The notes under the pieces were generated by a model. That model searched no databases. It had not been told where the DNA came from and worked only from the letters and a program-made list of their open reading frames with translations. This document shows positions 52,378-61,967 of a stretch of DNA of 64,000 bases, piece by piece (position 1 is the stretch's first letter; every line of letters begins with the position of its first letter). The stretch lies in the NCBI RefSeq assembly GCF_036057275.1, contig NZ_CP107945.1:2790001-2854000 (forward strand). Reading direction: 5' to 3'. This DNA is from Streptomyces sp. NBC_00390 (GTDB lineage Bacteria > Actinomycetota > Actinomycetes > Streptomycetales > Streptomycetaceae). The position numbers were made by a program, and so were the translations under genes.

Positions 52378-55300
52378 CTGCGTGCCTCCTCGACGTTGTC
52401 CCCCGATTCCGCTTCGGACTCCTGCTGGTGCGGGGTCTCGGCGCCGTTCCGGGCGAGCTCCGCCTCGACATCGCGGCGGCCGTCCTTCGCGCCCTGATGG
52501 AAGCTGCCGAGTCTGCGGCGCAATTCCTGGGCGTCGATGCTGCCGGTGCGTTCACCGGGCCCGGCGGCGGGCTGGACGGGCTTGGGCGTGCGCTTGGGCA
52601 GCCCCTTGTCGGTGACACGGTCCCCGACGGGCACGCCCTCGGCCGGGGCCTCGGACTGCGGCTCGGGCTCGGGAGTTTGCTCGCGCTGCTGGGGCAGCCG
52701 CATCGAGAACGTCTCCTGATCGATCCCCGCGGTGCGCGACTCGACGTCGGGCGTCCGCTCGGTGGTGTCCCGCTCCGCCTCCGCGGCACGAATCGCCCGC
52801 TCGGCAGCAGCCACAATCGGATCCTCCGCAGACACCGGCTCACCGGCCGGAGCGAGCTCCACCTCCGGGGCCTCGTCCACATCCCGCTCCGCCCCCGCGG
52901 CACGAATCGCCCGCTCGGCAGCAGCCACAAACGGATCCTCCGCAGACACCGGCCCATCGACCGGAGCAGGCACCACTTCCGGCGCCTCGTCCACATCCCG
53001 CTCCGCCCCCGCGGCACGAATCGCCCGCTCGGCAGCAGCCACAAACGGATCCTCCGCAGACACCGGCTCACCGGCCGGAGCGAGCTCCACCTCCGGCGCC
53101 TCATCCACATCCCGCTCCGCCCCCGCGGCACGAATCGCCCGCTCGGCAGCAGCCACAAACGGATCCTCCGCAGACACCGGCCCATCGACCGGAGCAGGCA
53201 CCACTTCCGGCGCCTCGTCCACATCCCGCTCCGCCTCCGCGGCGGGGGCCGGGTCCAGGACGGCGTCGGCGCCCGGCTCCGCGTCCACGTCCTCAGTCGC
53301 CGCAGGCTCCGGCTCCGCTGCCCCGTCCGCGACCGCGTCGCCGCCGGCGGACGCGGGGTCCGGTCGCCGGGGTCCGGGCAGTGCGTTGGAGTTCGCCTCG
53401 GCCACCGCCCCGGGCAGGTTCAGCACCGGCGCCGTTCCTGCCCCCTGCGCCGACGGCGCCTCGGTGGCCGGCGGGCCGCTCGGAAGCAACGCCTGCCCGA
53501 TGACGACGACCGCCGTGATGCCGCCCTGCTTGTGCTCGCGCAGCTGGATCCGTACGCCGTGGCGCGCGGCCAGCAGCCCGGCGACCCGCAGTCCGAGTCC
53601 CTCGCCCTCGTGGGCCGCCCGGGTCTCGTACGCCTTCGGGTTCTCCAGCCGCTCGTTGATCTCGGCGATGCGTCCGGCCGTCATGCCGATGCCCGCGTCC
53701 TCGACCGAGAGCATCACCTCGCCGCTCTCCAGCAGCCAGCCCGACAGCTCGACCTGGGCGTCCGGCGGGGAGAACGACGCGGCGTTCTCGAGGAGTTCGG
53801 CGACCAGATGGCTCAGATCGTCGGCGGCGTACCCCGCGATCTGGGCGTGCGGCGGCAGGGACTGGATGACCACACGCTCGTAGCGTTCGATCTCGCTGAC
53901 CGCTGCGCGCAGCACGTCGACGAGCGGTACCGGCCCGACATGTCCCTGACCGTGCTCGGCGCCCGCGAGTACCAGCAGGTTCTCGCTGTGCCTGCGCATG
54001 ACGGTGGCCATGTGGTCCAGCTTGAAGAGCGTGGCGAGACGCTCCGGGTCCTGCTCACGCGCCTCGAGCTTCTCGATGATGCCGAGCTGGCGCTCGACGA
54101 GTCCGAGCGTGCGCAGCGAGAGGTTGACGAACGTGTGGTGGACGGTGTGGCGCAGCCGCTCCAGCTCGGCGCTGAGTTCTTCGGTGTGCTCCTGCAGTTC
54201 GGCGCGTGCCGCGCCGACGTCGGCGGCGAGCGCGTCGCGCGCGCCTGCCAGGTCGGCACGGTCGCTGTCGAGCCGCTCGGCGCGCGCTCCGAGGTCGCGG
54301 AGCTTGCCGTGCAGGGAGTTGAGGGAGCGGACGACCTGCGCGAACTCGTCGTTGCGGCCGGTGAAGCGGACCGGATCCTCGGCCTCGGGCGCGGCGGCGA
54401 CCCGCGCGGCACCGATGCGCAGGACGGCGAGGGGGCGGGTGAGCGTACGGGCGACGGCCGCGGACACGCCGATGGCGACGATCACCAGTCCGCCGAGCAG
54501 CGCGATCCGAAGTTCGAGCGCGGTGACATCGTCGTCGCGCAGTTGCTCGAACCGCTCGACCCGGTCCGCGGCGAGTGCGGTCTCCGCCCCGCGCATCTGC
54601 TCGATGCGCGCGGTGAGCGCGGCCACCAGCTTCTCCGGGTCGGTGTCGCGCTCGCTGTCCGAGAGCTCGGGCTGGTCGGTGAGGCGGGCGAGATAGCCCT
54701 CGGCGGTCCTGACCTCGGGCCCGGTGACCGTGGCGGACAGCTTGTCGCGGGCGGTCTTGTCTGCGGCCTGGTCGAAGTCGGCGAGAGCGGCCAGTTCGCG
54801 TACCCGGGCCTGCTGGGCGGCGGCGGTGAGGGCGCCCCGCGTGCGGGCGTCGGCCCCGGAGTCCTCACCCTCGCTCTCCACGGGCAGCCCGGTGATCGGG
54901 TCGATGGTCGTGACGCTCTCCGGCTTGGGCACGGAGAGCGCGGCCAGCAGCAGACCGCGGGTTGCGGACGCCCGCTCGACGGCGAGGCCGAGGTCGGCGG
55001 GGGCGCGGGTGGCTCCGGCGGCGCGCGGCGGGGTCTTCTCGGCGAGCTCTTCGGCGAGCGCGTGGAGAGCGGCGATGACGTCGCCGTAGGCCCGGTGGGC
55101 CTCCATCGCGGTGCCCTTGCCGGTGAGCGCGGTGCGGCGTACGGAGGGGATGCCGGCGAGATGGTGGCGCAGCTCGGCGTGGTCCTCGGGAACGGCGGTG
55201 CGGATCTCGTCGATCTGCCGGTCGACGCGGGCGCTGAGGCTGTCGGAGATCCGCCGCTGGTCCTTCTTGTCGCCCCGCTGCGCCGCACGGCCGGCCGCGA

Positions 55301-55655
55301 TGTACGCGGTGACCTCGTCGCGTTCGTCGGAGAGGGAGTGCGCGAGGGTGACGGCCTGGCGGTCGAGCGCGGCGAGGGTGACCAGCCGCTGGGACTCGGT
55401 CAGCTCGGCCGAGGTGGCGAGGATGCCGGGGGTGCCGGCGGCCACGACGACGAGGCTCACGGCGGCGACACCCGCGACGAGGCGGCTGCGTACGCGTACG
55501 GGACGGCCGCCGGGGGTCTGTACGTCCGAGCCCGCCCGGGCCGCCTGCGCCGGGACCTGGCTGGGGTCCGCGACAGTGGCCGGGGCCGTTGTCCGAACGC
55601 CGCCCGGGGTCTCCGTGCGACTGCCGTCCTTGCCCCGAGGCCGCTTCTTCTGCAC
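52374..55655 (-). CDS. cvnA: CvnA, membrane sensor kinase of the conservon
   Basis: 1093 residues from GTG 55655 (VQKKRPRGKDG). Two membrane helices (about 47-70 and 390-415) frame an extracellular nitrate-sensor-like region; a HAMP domain and a coiled coil follow. The HATPase has LVAELLENAASFS, VEDAGIGM and GEGLGLRVAGLLAARHG. The C-terminal 400 residues are acidic and disordered, with four 38-residue repeats (52769-53224). A start at 55814 is in frame but lacks a typical N-terminus. First gene of the cvnABCD-styA operon. Confidence 0.9.
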   Translation of the reverse strand: MQKKRPRGKDGSRTETPGGVRTTAPATVADPSQVPAQAARAGSDVQTPGGRPVRVRSRLVAGVAAVSLVVVAAGTPGILATSAELTESQRLVTLAALDRQAVTLAHSLSDERDEVTAYIAAGRAAQRGDKKDQRRISDSLSARVDRQIDEIRTAVPEDHAELRHHLAGIPSVRRTALTGKGTAMEAHRAYGDVIAALHALAEELAEKTPPRAAGATRAPADLGLAVERASATRGLLLAALSVPKPESVTTIDPITGLPVESEGEDSGADARTRGALTAAAQQARVRELAALADFDQAADKTARDKLSATVTGPEVRTAEGYLARLTDQPELSDSERDTDPEKLVAALTARIEQMRGAETALAADRVERFEQLRDDDVTALELRIALLGGLVIVAIGVSAAVARTLTRPLAVLRIGAARVAAAPEAEDPVRFTGRNDEFAQVVRSLNSLHGKLRDLGARAERLDSDRADLAGARDALAADVGAARAELQEHTEELSAELERLRHTVHHTFVNLSLRTLGLVERQLGIIEKLEAREQDPERLATLFKLDHMATVMRRHSENLLVLAGAEHGQGHVGPVPLVDVLRAAVSEIERYERVVIQSLPPHAQIAGYAADDLSHLVAELLENAASFSPPDAQVELSGWLLESGEVMLSVEDAGIGMTAGRIAEINERLENPKAYETRAAHEGEGLGLRVAGLLAARHGVRIQLREHKQGGITAVVVIGQALLPSGPPATEAPSAQGAGTAPVLNLPGAVAEANSNALPGPRRPDPASAGGDAVADGAAEPEPAATEDVDAEPGADAVLDPAPAAEAERDVDEAPEVVPAPVDGPVSAEDPFVAAAERAIRAAGAERDVDEAPEVELAPAGEPVSAEDPFVAAAERAIRAAGAERDVDEAPEVVPAPVDGPVSAEDPFVAAAERAIRAAGAERDVDEAPEVELAPAGEPVSAEDPIVAAAERAIRAAEAERDTTERTPDVESRTAGIDQETFSMRLPQQREQTPEPEPQSEAPAEGVPVGDRVTDKGLPKRTPKPVQPAAGPGERTGSIDAQELRRRLGSFHQGAKDGRRDVEAELARNGAETPHQQESEAESGDNVEEARS
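52769..53224 (-). repeat. Four 114-bp tandem repeats (A-B-A-B) inside cvnA
   Basis: Unit spacing is exactly 114 bp (repeat marks at 52767, 52881, 52995, 53109 and 53223). Units 1 and 3 carry VVPAPVDGP, units 2 and 4 VELAPAGEP, so a 228-bp pair was duplicated as a block. The reading frame is kept, which adds 76 residues per event to the acidic tail. Confidence 0.9.
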
Positions 55656-56020
55656 CGGTGCTCGCAATCTTGCTCGACTCGTCCACCCATGAAGCAGAGA
55701 TGACGACCGGTCACACGCGAGAGGCCCACCCCTGGCACGGCTTCCGACCATTGCAGTGCTTTTGGGAGGGAGGCGCGCATCGGCCGCTCCGCCACCCGAA
55801 CGAGTGAACAACACTCAGTAGTTGGCAAACAACTTTTCCGTACGGCCCGCAGAGCGCCTCGCGAGCGATGGGTTGGACCTTCCGCCCTGCCTTTGACAGG
55901 ATGCGCGCCCGCAGCTCACGGGAGGCGGACGCTTCGACCGGCAAACCCTCCTGACCTGCTGATACAGGCGTAAATGCCCAACTGTGAGGGGTCTGCGGAC
56001 GGCTCGTGCAGACTGGGATC
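55656..56020. other. Divergent region between cvnA and the PP2C-like gene
   Basis: 365 bases with no gene recognised. It holds the paired palindromes at 55802-55834 and, presumably, the cvnA promoter. Confidence 0.4.
55802..55834. promoter_or_regulatory. Paired inverted repeats upstream of cvnA
   Basis: GAGTG-N5-CACTC (55802-55816) and AGTTG-N5-CAACT (55820-55834), both perfect, centres 18 bp apart. The first has the AGTG...CACT form seen in BldD-type sites; the identity of the regulator is not proven. Confidence 0.45.
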
Positions 56021-56809
56021 ATGCGTATCGGACTGGCAACATCGCCCGGCGGGCCCGAACGGTCCAACGAGGACTGGGCGGCGGTGGCCACGCCCGCCTC
56101 CGGCCAGGGCGGAACGCTGGTGGCGCTGGACGGGGTGACACCTCCGGAGGGCGACGACGGATGTGTGCATTCGGTGGCGTGGTTCACCGCCCGGCTCGGC
56201 GGCGCTCTGGTCGAACTGTCCGGTTCGCGTCCCGACCTGACACTTCAGGACGTTCTCGCCGCGGCAATCAGGCGCACAGCGGACACCCACCGCACCACGT
56301 GTGACCTTTCTCACGTGCGCACTCCTCAGGCGACGGTGGTCCTGGCCCGCTGGGGCGGACCGGCGGACGACGTCGAGCACCTCGTGCTCTGCGACTCGAC
56401 TCTGCTCATCGAGTCACCGGACGGGACGGTACGGGCGGTCCTGGACGACCGGCTGGACCGGCTGCCGCGAGAGGCGCTGCGCACGCACGCTGCGGCCGAT
56501 GCGCTGCGCAACAGCGAGGGCGGCTTCTTCACGGCAGCCGCGGACCCGGGCGTGGCGGCGCGGGCGGTGACCGGCCGTACGCCGCGCACCGCCGTGCGCT
56601 CGGTCGCCGCCCTGACGGACGGCGCGTCGCGCTGGGTGGACATGTTCACGCAGGGCGACTGGTCCGACTGTCTGGCCCTGCTGCGCGCGGAGGGGGCGGA
56701 GGCGCTGATCGGCCGGGTGCGCGCACTGGAGGTCTCGGCGCAGGAACGCACCGAGGTGATCCGCTGGAAGCTCCATGACGATGCGACGGCCGTGTTCGCG
56801 GAGCTGTGA
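56021..56809 (+). CDS. PP2C-like (PPM) protein
   Basis: 262 residues from ATG 56021. PPM-type signs: ATSPGGPERSNEDWAAV (metal Asp after NED), TLVALDGVTPPEGDDGCVHSVAWFTARLG, ATVVLARWGG and VAALTDGASRW, with a C-terminal WKLHDDATAVFAEL. The LDG and DGASR motifs suggest metal ligands are mostly kept, so it may be an active Ser/Thr phosphatase, though shorter than usual (about 230-260 core). Divergent from cvnA. Confidence 0.7.
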   Translation: MRIGLATSPGGPERSNEDWAAVATPASGQGGTLVALDGVTPPEGDDGCVHSVAWFTARLGGALVELSGSRPDLTLQDVLAAAIRRTADTHRTTCDLSHVRTPQATVVLARWGGPADDVEHLVLCDSTLLIESPDGTVRAVLDDRLDRLPREALRTHAAADALRNSEGGFFTAAADPGVAARAVTGRTPRTAVRSVAALTDGASRWVDMFTQGDWSDCLALLRAEGAEALIGRVRALEVSAQERTEVIRWKLHDDATAVFAEL

Positions 56810-56838
56810 CGGCCGGCCGCCCTGGCGCGGCCGCCGGG

Positions 56839-57321
56839 TCAGGTTCCGGCGCGGGCGTTCAGCTGGTGCAGCAGCCTCGCCAGTTCCGCGACCTCGCGGG
56901 GGTCCCAGCCGGCGAGCTTGCTCATATAGCGGTCGCGGCGCGCATCGCGCACATGGCGGAACCGGGTCACCCCTTCGTCGGTGAGCCGTACGAGGGATGC
57001 CCGGCCGTCCGCCGGGTCCGGTTCACGGGCCACCAGGCCGAGGTCCTCGAGGGCGTGGAGCTGACGGCTCATCGTCGCCTTGCCGACGCCGAAGTAGGCG
57101 GCGAGCTCGGTGGCGCGCTGCGGTCCGCCCTCTTCGAGCCGGACCAGCAGCCCGTACGCGGCGGGTTCGAGTTCGGGGTGGACCTCCCGCGCCATCTCGC
57201 CGGACGACGCTCTGGCCCGGCGCAGAAAGACGGCCAACTCCCGTTCCAGTGCGAGAAATTCGCGGTCCACACCAGTCCCGTCCGTCAGGCCGGTGTCGCT
57301 CCCCGTACCGCCTTCGTGCAC
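56839..57321 (-). CDS. MarR-family regulator
   Basis: 160 residues from GTG 57321. Winged helix: HPELEPAAYGLLVRLEEGGPQRATELAAYFGVGKATMSRQLHALEDLGLVAREPDPADGRASLVRLTDEG. The beta wing DPADGRAS is typical. Its ligand and targets are not visible. It converges on the PP2C-like gene. Confidence 0.9.
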   Translation of the reverse strand: MHEGGTGSDTGLTDGTGVDREFLALERELAVFLRRARASSGEMAREVHPELEPAAYGLLVRLEEGGPQRATELAAYFGVGKATMSRQLHALEDLGLVAREPDPADGRASLVRLTDEGVTRFRHVRDARRDRYMSKLAGWDPREVAELARLLHQLNARAGT

Positions 57322-57561
57322 GTCAGCACTCCTTGCGCGCTTCCCGGTTCCGATGCGTTTCTTCCGGCGGCCGGCACAGCCGCAACCGGGTCAGTATTTC
57401 GCAGGCTCGGACCAGCGGCAGCATCCCGCCCCCCTTCCCCGCCGCGCACGGCGCACCCCGGCACCCCGGCACCCCGAATGGCATGTCCACACCACAGGCG
57501 TCCGCCACGACATGTCGACACTTCGTCAGATCCCGCCCACCGGGATCTTCGGAGGCACGCT

Positions 57562-58392
57562 ATGCCAGTGCACAGATCCGGAACGACCGGCCGGTCGCGT
57601 CTCGCGACAGTCGGCACTCTCCTCGCAGCCCTGTCCCTCCTCCTCACCCTCCCCGCCACGGCCACGCCCGCGGCGGCCGCCAAGGCAAAGCGCGGCACTG
57701 CCTATCTGGGCATGGGCGTCATCGCCCATGACGGCCAGGGCGGCGCTCCCCCTGGCACCCGCGTGGCGCAGACCGCGGGCGTCGACGTCTCCAGCCATCA
57801 GGGCAACGTCGACTGGCCGGCGCTACGGAACATCGGCGTCAGATGGGCCTACGTCAAGGCGACCGAAGGCACGTACTACGAGAACACCTACTTCACCCAG
57901 CAGTACAACGGCTCGTACAAGACGGGCCTGATCCGCGGCACGTACCACTTCGCGACCCCCGACACCGCCACCGGCACGGCCCAGGCGGACTATTTCGTCA
58001 ACAACGGCGGCGGCTGGTCAAGGGACGGCAGGACCCTGCCGGGCGTACTGGACATCGAGTGGAACCCGTACGGCCCCGCCTGCTACGGCAAGTCCCCGTC
58101 CCAGATGGTCGCCTGGATCCGCGCCTTCCTGAACCGCTACAAGGTGCGTACGGGCCGGGCGGCGGTGATCTACACGGCGACCAGCTGGTGGACGCAGTGC
58201 ACCGGCAACTACGGCGGCTTCGGCACCACCAACCCGCTGTGGATCGCCAGGTACAGCGCGACACCCGGCACCCTGCCGGCCGGCTGGGCCTACCACACGA
58301 TGTGGCAGTACACCTCGTCCGGGCCGATCGTCGGCGACCACGACAAGTTCAACGGCTCGTACAGCCGCGTCCTGGCGCTCGCCATCGGCTGA
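57562..58392 (+). CDS. Secreted GH25 lysozyme (muramidase)
   Basis: 276 residues from ATG 57562, GGAGG ribosome site. Signal peptide ending ATATPAAAA. The GH25 domain has catalytic residues Asp75 (DVSSHQ) and Asp164/Glu166 (LDIEWNP). YYHF-like GTYHFATPD and a final TMWQYTSSGPIVGDHDKFNGSY are typical of the Streptomyces cellosyl group. It hydrolyses peptidoglycan between MurNAc and GlcNAc. Confidence 0.93.
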   Translation: MPVHRSGTTGRSRLATVGTLLAALSLLLTLPATATPAAAAKAKRGTAYLGMGVIAHDGQGGAPPGTRVAQTAGVDVSSHQGNVDWPALRNIGVRWAYVKATEGTYYENTYFTQQYNGSYKTGLIRGTYHFATPDTATGTAQADYFVNNGGGWSRDGRTLPGVLDIEWNPYGPACYGKSPSQMVAWIRAFLNRYKVRTGRAAVIYTATSWWTQCTGNYGGFGTTNPLWIARYSATPGTLPAGWAYHTMWQYTSSGPIVGDHDKFNGSYSRVLALAIG

Positions 58393-58436
58393 GCCCCGGC
58401 ATCACCTTCCCCTGGCCCGTCCCGCGACGCCGGTCG

Positions 58437-59234
58437 TCACGACCAGTGCGCGGGGCGGGTCAGCCCGTCCGGGAGACGGGTGGCCGCGTCGCCGCGGGCC
58501 GCGTTCACCTGCGGCTGGGTGAGGAAGATGCACCCGGTCAGATCCGCCCCGGCCAGTTCGGCGTCCCTGAGGTCTGCCCCGATGAGGTCGGCCAGGCGCA
58601 GATCGGCGCCCCTGAGATCCGCGGCGATCAGATACGTCCCGCGCAGACTGACGCCCCGCAGATCGGCGCCCCGCAGCCTGGCGCCCATCAGGTCCGCGCC
58701 CCTGCGGTCCTTCTTCTTCCCGCGTACCGCGGCGCGTACGAGTTCGCTGGTGCGCAGCAACAGGACGTTGACGTCCTGGCGGTGCGCCGCGACATCGAGC
58801 TTCAGCAGGGCGTCGGGGGCGAGCCGGGTGAGCTCCTCGACACCCTCCCGCTGCCGCCGCAGCTCGGGGTGCACCTCCTGCGCTGCGCTCAGGTTCAGCG
58901 CCTCGGTCAGATACCAGAGCAGTTCGTGCAGCTGCCGCACGACGGGGAAGACGGCGAACATCTGCTCGGCGGTGTCCGGGGCCTGGCGCCAGCTCGTACC
59001 GCCGAAGGTGATCTGCGAGACCTGTTGTCCGGCGCCGAAGCAGTCGTAGACGGTGCATCCCTGGAAGCCGCTGCTGCGCAGCCGGTCGTGGATGCCGCAG
59101 GCGAAGTCGGTCCGCAGATTGCCGCACGGCCGCCCGGCCGGCTTGTTCACGGCGAAGTCGGCGGAGGCGGCGAAGGGCAGCGCCACGCAGCAGAGGCCGA
59201 AGCAGTTCGAGCAGTCCCCCTGCAGTTGGTTCAT
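58437..59234 (-). CDS. Pentapeptide-repeat protein with Cys-rich N-terminus
   Basis: 265 residues. N-terminus DCSNCFGLCCVALPFAASADFAVNKPAG...CGNLRTDFACGIHDRL...GCTVYDCFGAG is Cys-rich, typical of a Streptomyces family fused to pentapeptide repeats (ADLMGARLRGADLRGVSLRGTYLIAADLRGADLR...). About 13 repeats form a right-handed beta-helix. No function is established. Confidence 0.88.
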   Translation of the reverse strand: MNQLQGDCSNCFGLCCVALPFAASADFAVNKPAGRPCGNLRTDFACGIHDRLRSSGFQGCTVYDCFGAGQQVSQITFGGTSWRQAPDTAEQMFAVFPVVRQLHELLWYLTEALNLSAAQEVHPELRRQREGVEELTRLAPDALLKLDVAAHRQDVNVLLLRTSELVRAAVRGKKKDRRGADLMGARLRGADLRGVSLRGTYLIAADLRGADLRLADLIGADLRDAELAGADLTGCIFLTQPQVNAARGDAATRLPDGLTRPAHWS

Positions 59235-59270
59235 CCGTCCATTGTGCGGGACCTTCGGCGGACAGCCGTC

Positions 59271-59299
59271 GGGCCCGGCGGTGGATCACCGCCGGGCCC
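59271..59299 (-). terminator. Terminator of lon
   Basis: Perfect 13-bp stem GGGCCCGGCGGTG / CACCGCCGGGCCC with a three-base loop, 13 bases past the lon stop. Confidence 0.85.
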
Positions 59300-59311
59300 G
59301 TGCTCCGCGGG

Positions 59312-61717
59312 TCAGGCCGCCTGCGCGACCTCGACCTGCGCCGGTGAGAGCGCAAGCTCCAGCACCTGCCGGACGTCGGTCACCGGGTGCACCTCCAGCT
59401 TCTCGAGGATCTCGGCCGGGACGTCGTCCAGGTCCGCCTCGTTCCGCTTGGGGATCACCACCGTGGTGATGCCCGCCCGGTGCGCGGCCAGCAACTTCTG
59501 CTTGACGCCGCCGATCGGCAGCACCCGGCCGGTCAGCGACACCTCACCGGTCATCGCCACGTCCGTGCGCACCTGCCGGCCCGACAGCAGCGAGGCGAGC
59601 GCCGTCGTCATCGTGATGCCCGCGCTCGGGCCGTCCTTGGGGACGGCACCCGCCGGGAAGTGGATGTGCACGCCCCGGTCCTTGAGATCGGCGACCGGGA
59701 GCTCCAGCTCCGCGCCGTGCGAGCGCAGGAAACTCAGCGCGATCTGTGCGGACTCCTTCATGACGTCGCCGAGCTGACCGGTCAGGGTCAGGCCCGCCGC
59801 GCCGGTCTCCGGGTCCGCCAGCGACGCCTCCACGAACAGGACGTCGCCGCCCGCGCCGGTCACCGCGAGGCCGGTGGCCACACCGGGCACCGCGGTGCGG
59901 CGCTCGGCCGGGTCCTGGGCGGACTCGGGCACATGGTGCGGCCGTCCGATCAGCGCCCGCAGCTCCTCGGCACCGACGGTGAACGGCAGCTCCCGGTCGC
60001 CCAGTTCGTGCTCGGCCGCCACCTTGCGCAGCAGCCGGGCCACCGAACGCTCCAGGTTCCGTACGCCCGCCTCCCGGGTGTACTCGCCCGCCAGCTTGCG
60101 CAGCGCGGACTCGGCGATGGTCACCTCGCCGGGCTCGAGGCCCGCCCGCTCCAGCTGACGCGGCAGCAGGTGGTCCCGGGCGATGACGATCTTCTCGTCC
60201 TCGGTGTAGCCGTCGAGCCGGACGAGCTCCATCCGGTCGAGCAGCGCCTCCGGGATGGCGTCGAGCACATTCGCGGTGGCCAGGAAGACGACATCGCTCA
60301 GATCGAGTTCGACCTCCAGGTAGTGGTCGCGGAAGGTGTGGTTCTGCGCCGGGTCGAGGACCTCGAGGAGGGCCGCGGCCGGGTCGCCGCGGAAGTCGGA
60401 GCCGACCTTGTCGATCTCGTCGAGCAGGACGACCGGGTTCATCGAGCCGGCCTCCTTGACGGCGCGGACGATCCGGCCGGGCAGGGCACCGACGTACGTG
60501 CGCCGGTGGCCTCGGATCTCGGCCTCGTCGCGTACACCGCCGAGCGCGACCCGGACGAACTTCCGGCCCATCGCGTGCGCGACGGACTCACCCAGCGAGG
60601 TCTTGCCGACACCGGGCGGGCCGACGAGCGCCAGAACCGCGCCCCCGCGCCGCCCGCCGACCACGCCCAGCCCCCGGTCGGCGCGCCGCTTGCGCACCGC
60701 CAGGTACTCGGTGATCCGTTCCTTCACGTCCTGCAGGCCGAAGTGCTCGGCGTCCAGGGTGGCCTTGGCGCCCCGGATGTCGTACGCGTCCTCGGTGCGC
60801 TCGTTCCACGGCAGCTCCAGGACGGTGTCGAGCCAGGTGCGGATCCATCCGCCCTCGGGCGACTGGTCGCTGGCGCGCTCCAGCTTCTCGACTTCCTTGA
60901 GAGCCGCCTCGCGCACCTTCTCGGGCAGGTCCGCGGCCTCTATCCGGACGCGGTAGTCGTCGGACTCGTCCTCGCCGTCCTGGCCGCTCAGCTCGCGCAG
61001 CTCCTTGCGCACGGCGTCCAGCTGACGGCGCAGCAGGAACTCGCGCTGCTGCTTGTCGACGCCTTCCTGTACGTCCTTGGCGATGGACTCGGCCACGTCC
61101 TGCTCGGCAAGGTGCTCACGCAGCTGCTCGGTGGCGAGCTTGAGGCGGGCCACCGGGTCGGCCGTCTCCAGCAGCTCGACCTTCTGAGCGGTGGTCAGGA
61201 ACGGCGAGTAGCCGGCGTTGTCGGCGAGCTGGGCGATGCTGTCGATCTGCTGGACGCGGTCGACGACCTGCCAGGCACCGCGCTTCTTCAGCCAGTCGGT
61301 GGCGAGCGCCTTGTACTCCTTGATCAGTTCGGTGACGGCGCCGGGCACCGGATCGGGCTCCACCTCCACGACGGCCGTGCCTTCGATCCACAGTGCGGCG
61401 CCGGGCCCGCTCGTACCGGCCCCGATCCGGACACGGCTGCGACCGCGGATCAGCGCGCCGGGGTCGCCGTCGGAGAGCCTGCCGACCTGTTCGACCGTGC
61501 CGAGCACACCGGTCGCGGCGTATGTGCCGTCGATCCGGGGAACGAGCAGCACCTTCGGCTTGTTGCCCGAGGAGCGGGCCGCGGCCTGGGCGGCCTCCAC
61601 CGCGGCCCGTACATCGGCATCGGACAGGTCGAGCGGAACCACCATTCCGGGCAGCACGACCTCGTCGTCGAGCGGCAGCACGGGCAGGGTGAGCGGTGAG
61701 GACGTCGATGAAGCCAT
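59312..61717 (-). CDS. lon: Lon ATP-dependent protease
   Basis: 801 residues, full length for bacterial Lon. N-terminal LON substrate domain, AAA+ Walker A GPPGVGKTS (Lys372), Walker B VVLLDEIDKVG. Protease dyad Ser698 (DGPSAGITM) and Lys741 (QKLLAAHRAG). It degrades damaged and regulatory proteins. GGGGAGA ribosome site before ATG. A HAIR operator 32 bases upstream implies HspR control. Confidence 0.97.
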   Translation of the reverse strand: MASSTSSPLTLPVLPLDDEVVLPGMVVPLDLSDADVRAAVEAAQAAARSSGNKPKVLLVPRIDGTYAATGVLGTVEQVGRLSDGDPGALIRGRSRVRIGAGTSGPGAALWIEGTAVVEVEPDPVPGAVTELIKEYKALATDWLKKRGAWQVVDRVQQIDSIAQLADNAGYSPFLTTAQKVELLETADPVARLKLATEQLREHLAEQDVAESIAKDVQEGVDKQQREFLLRRQLDAVRKELRELSGQDGEDESDDYRVRIEAADLPEKVREAALKEVEKLERASDQSPEGGWIRTWLDTVLELPWNERTEDAYDIRGAKATLDAEHFGLQDVKERITEYLAVRKRRADRGLGVVGGRRGGAVLALVGPPGVGKTSLGESVAHAMGRKFVRVALGGVRDEAEIRGHRRTYVGALPGRIVRAVKEAGSMNPVVLLDEIDKVGSDFRGDPAAALLEVLDPAQNHTFRDHYLEVELDLSDVVFLATANVLDAIPEALLDRMELVRLDGYTEDEKIVIARDHLLPRQLERAGLEPGEVTIAESALRKLAGEYTREAGVRNLERSVARLLRKVAAEHELGDRELPFTVGAEELRALIGRPHHVPESAQDPAERRTAVPGVATGLAVTGAGGDVLFVEASLADPETGAAGLTLTGQLGDVMKESAQIALSFLRSHGAELELPVADLKDRGVHIHFPAGAVPKDGPSAGITMTTALASLLSGRQVRTDVAMTGEVSLTGRVLPIGGVKQKLLAAHRAGITTVVIPKRNEADLDDVPAEILEKLEVHPVTDVRQVLELALSPAQVEVAQAA

Positions 61718-61748
61718 GGTCTCCCCTTAGGCAGTCAAGCGCAGTCAA

Positions 61749-61769
61749 GTTGAGCTGTACCGACTCAAT
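61749..61769 (-). promoter_or_regulatory. HAIR operator (HspR) of lon
   Basis: TTGAGC-N7-ACTCAA (61750-61768) matches the HAIR consensus CTTGAGT-N7-ACTCAAG in all but one central position and the outer bases. HspR control of lon is known in Streptomyces. Confidence 0.8.
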
Positions 61770-61967
61770 GCACATGAGCCCCGGGATGTTCCCCAGCCAA
61801 TGTTCGCCGTGAGCGATCGCACACCGACCAGTGCCCTTTGGCGGTGGATCGGTGCTTGCGAGTTGCAGATCAGCCTTGCGAGGGATCTTGCGAGGTCCGG
61901 GGCGACCTTGCCCGGTCGGGCCCAGGCCCGCTGCGCTTTGTCACCGCACCCGCCCGATCCCCCGGAA

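Noticed and set aside
52769..53224. 114-bp repeats considered as a CRISPR or a satellite
   Set aside because: Units are contiguous, in frame and coding within cvnA; there are no spacers.
55656..55814. Longer cvnA start at 55814
   Set aside because: The extra 53 residues are not protein-like for the family and would place the paired palindromes inside the start region; GTG 55655 gives the typical basic N-terminus.
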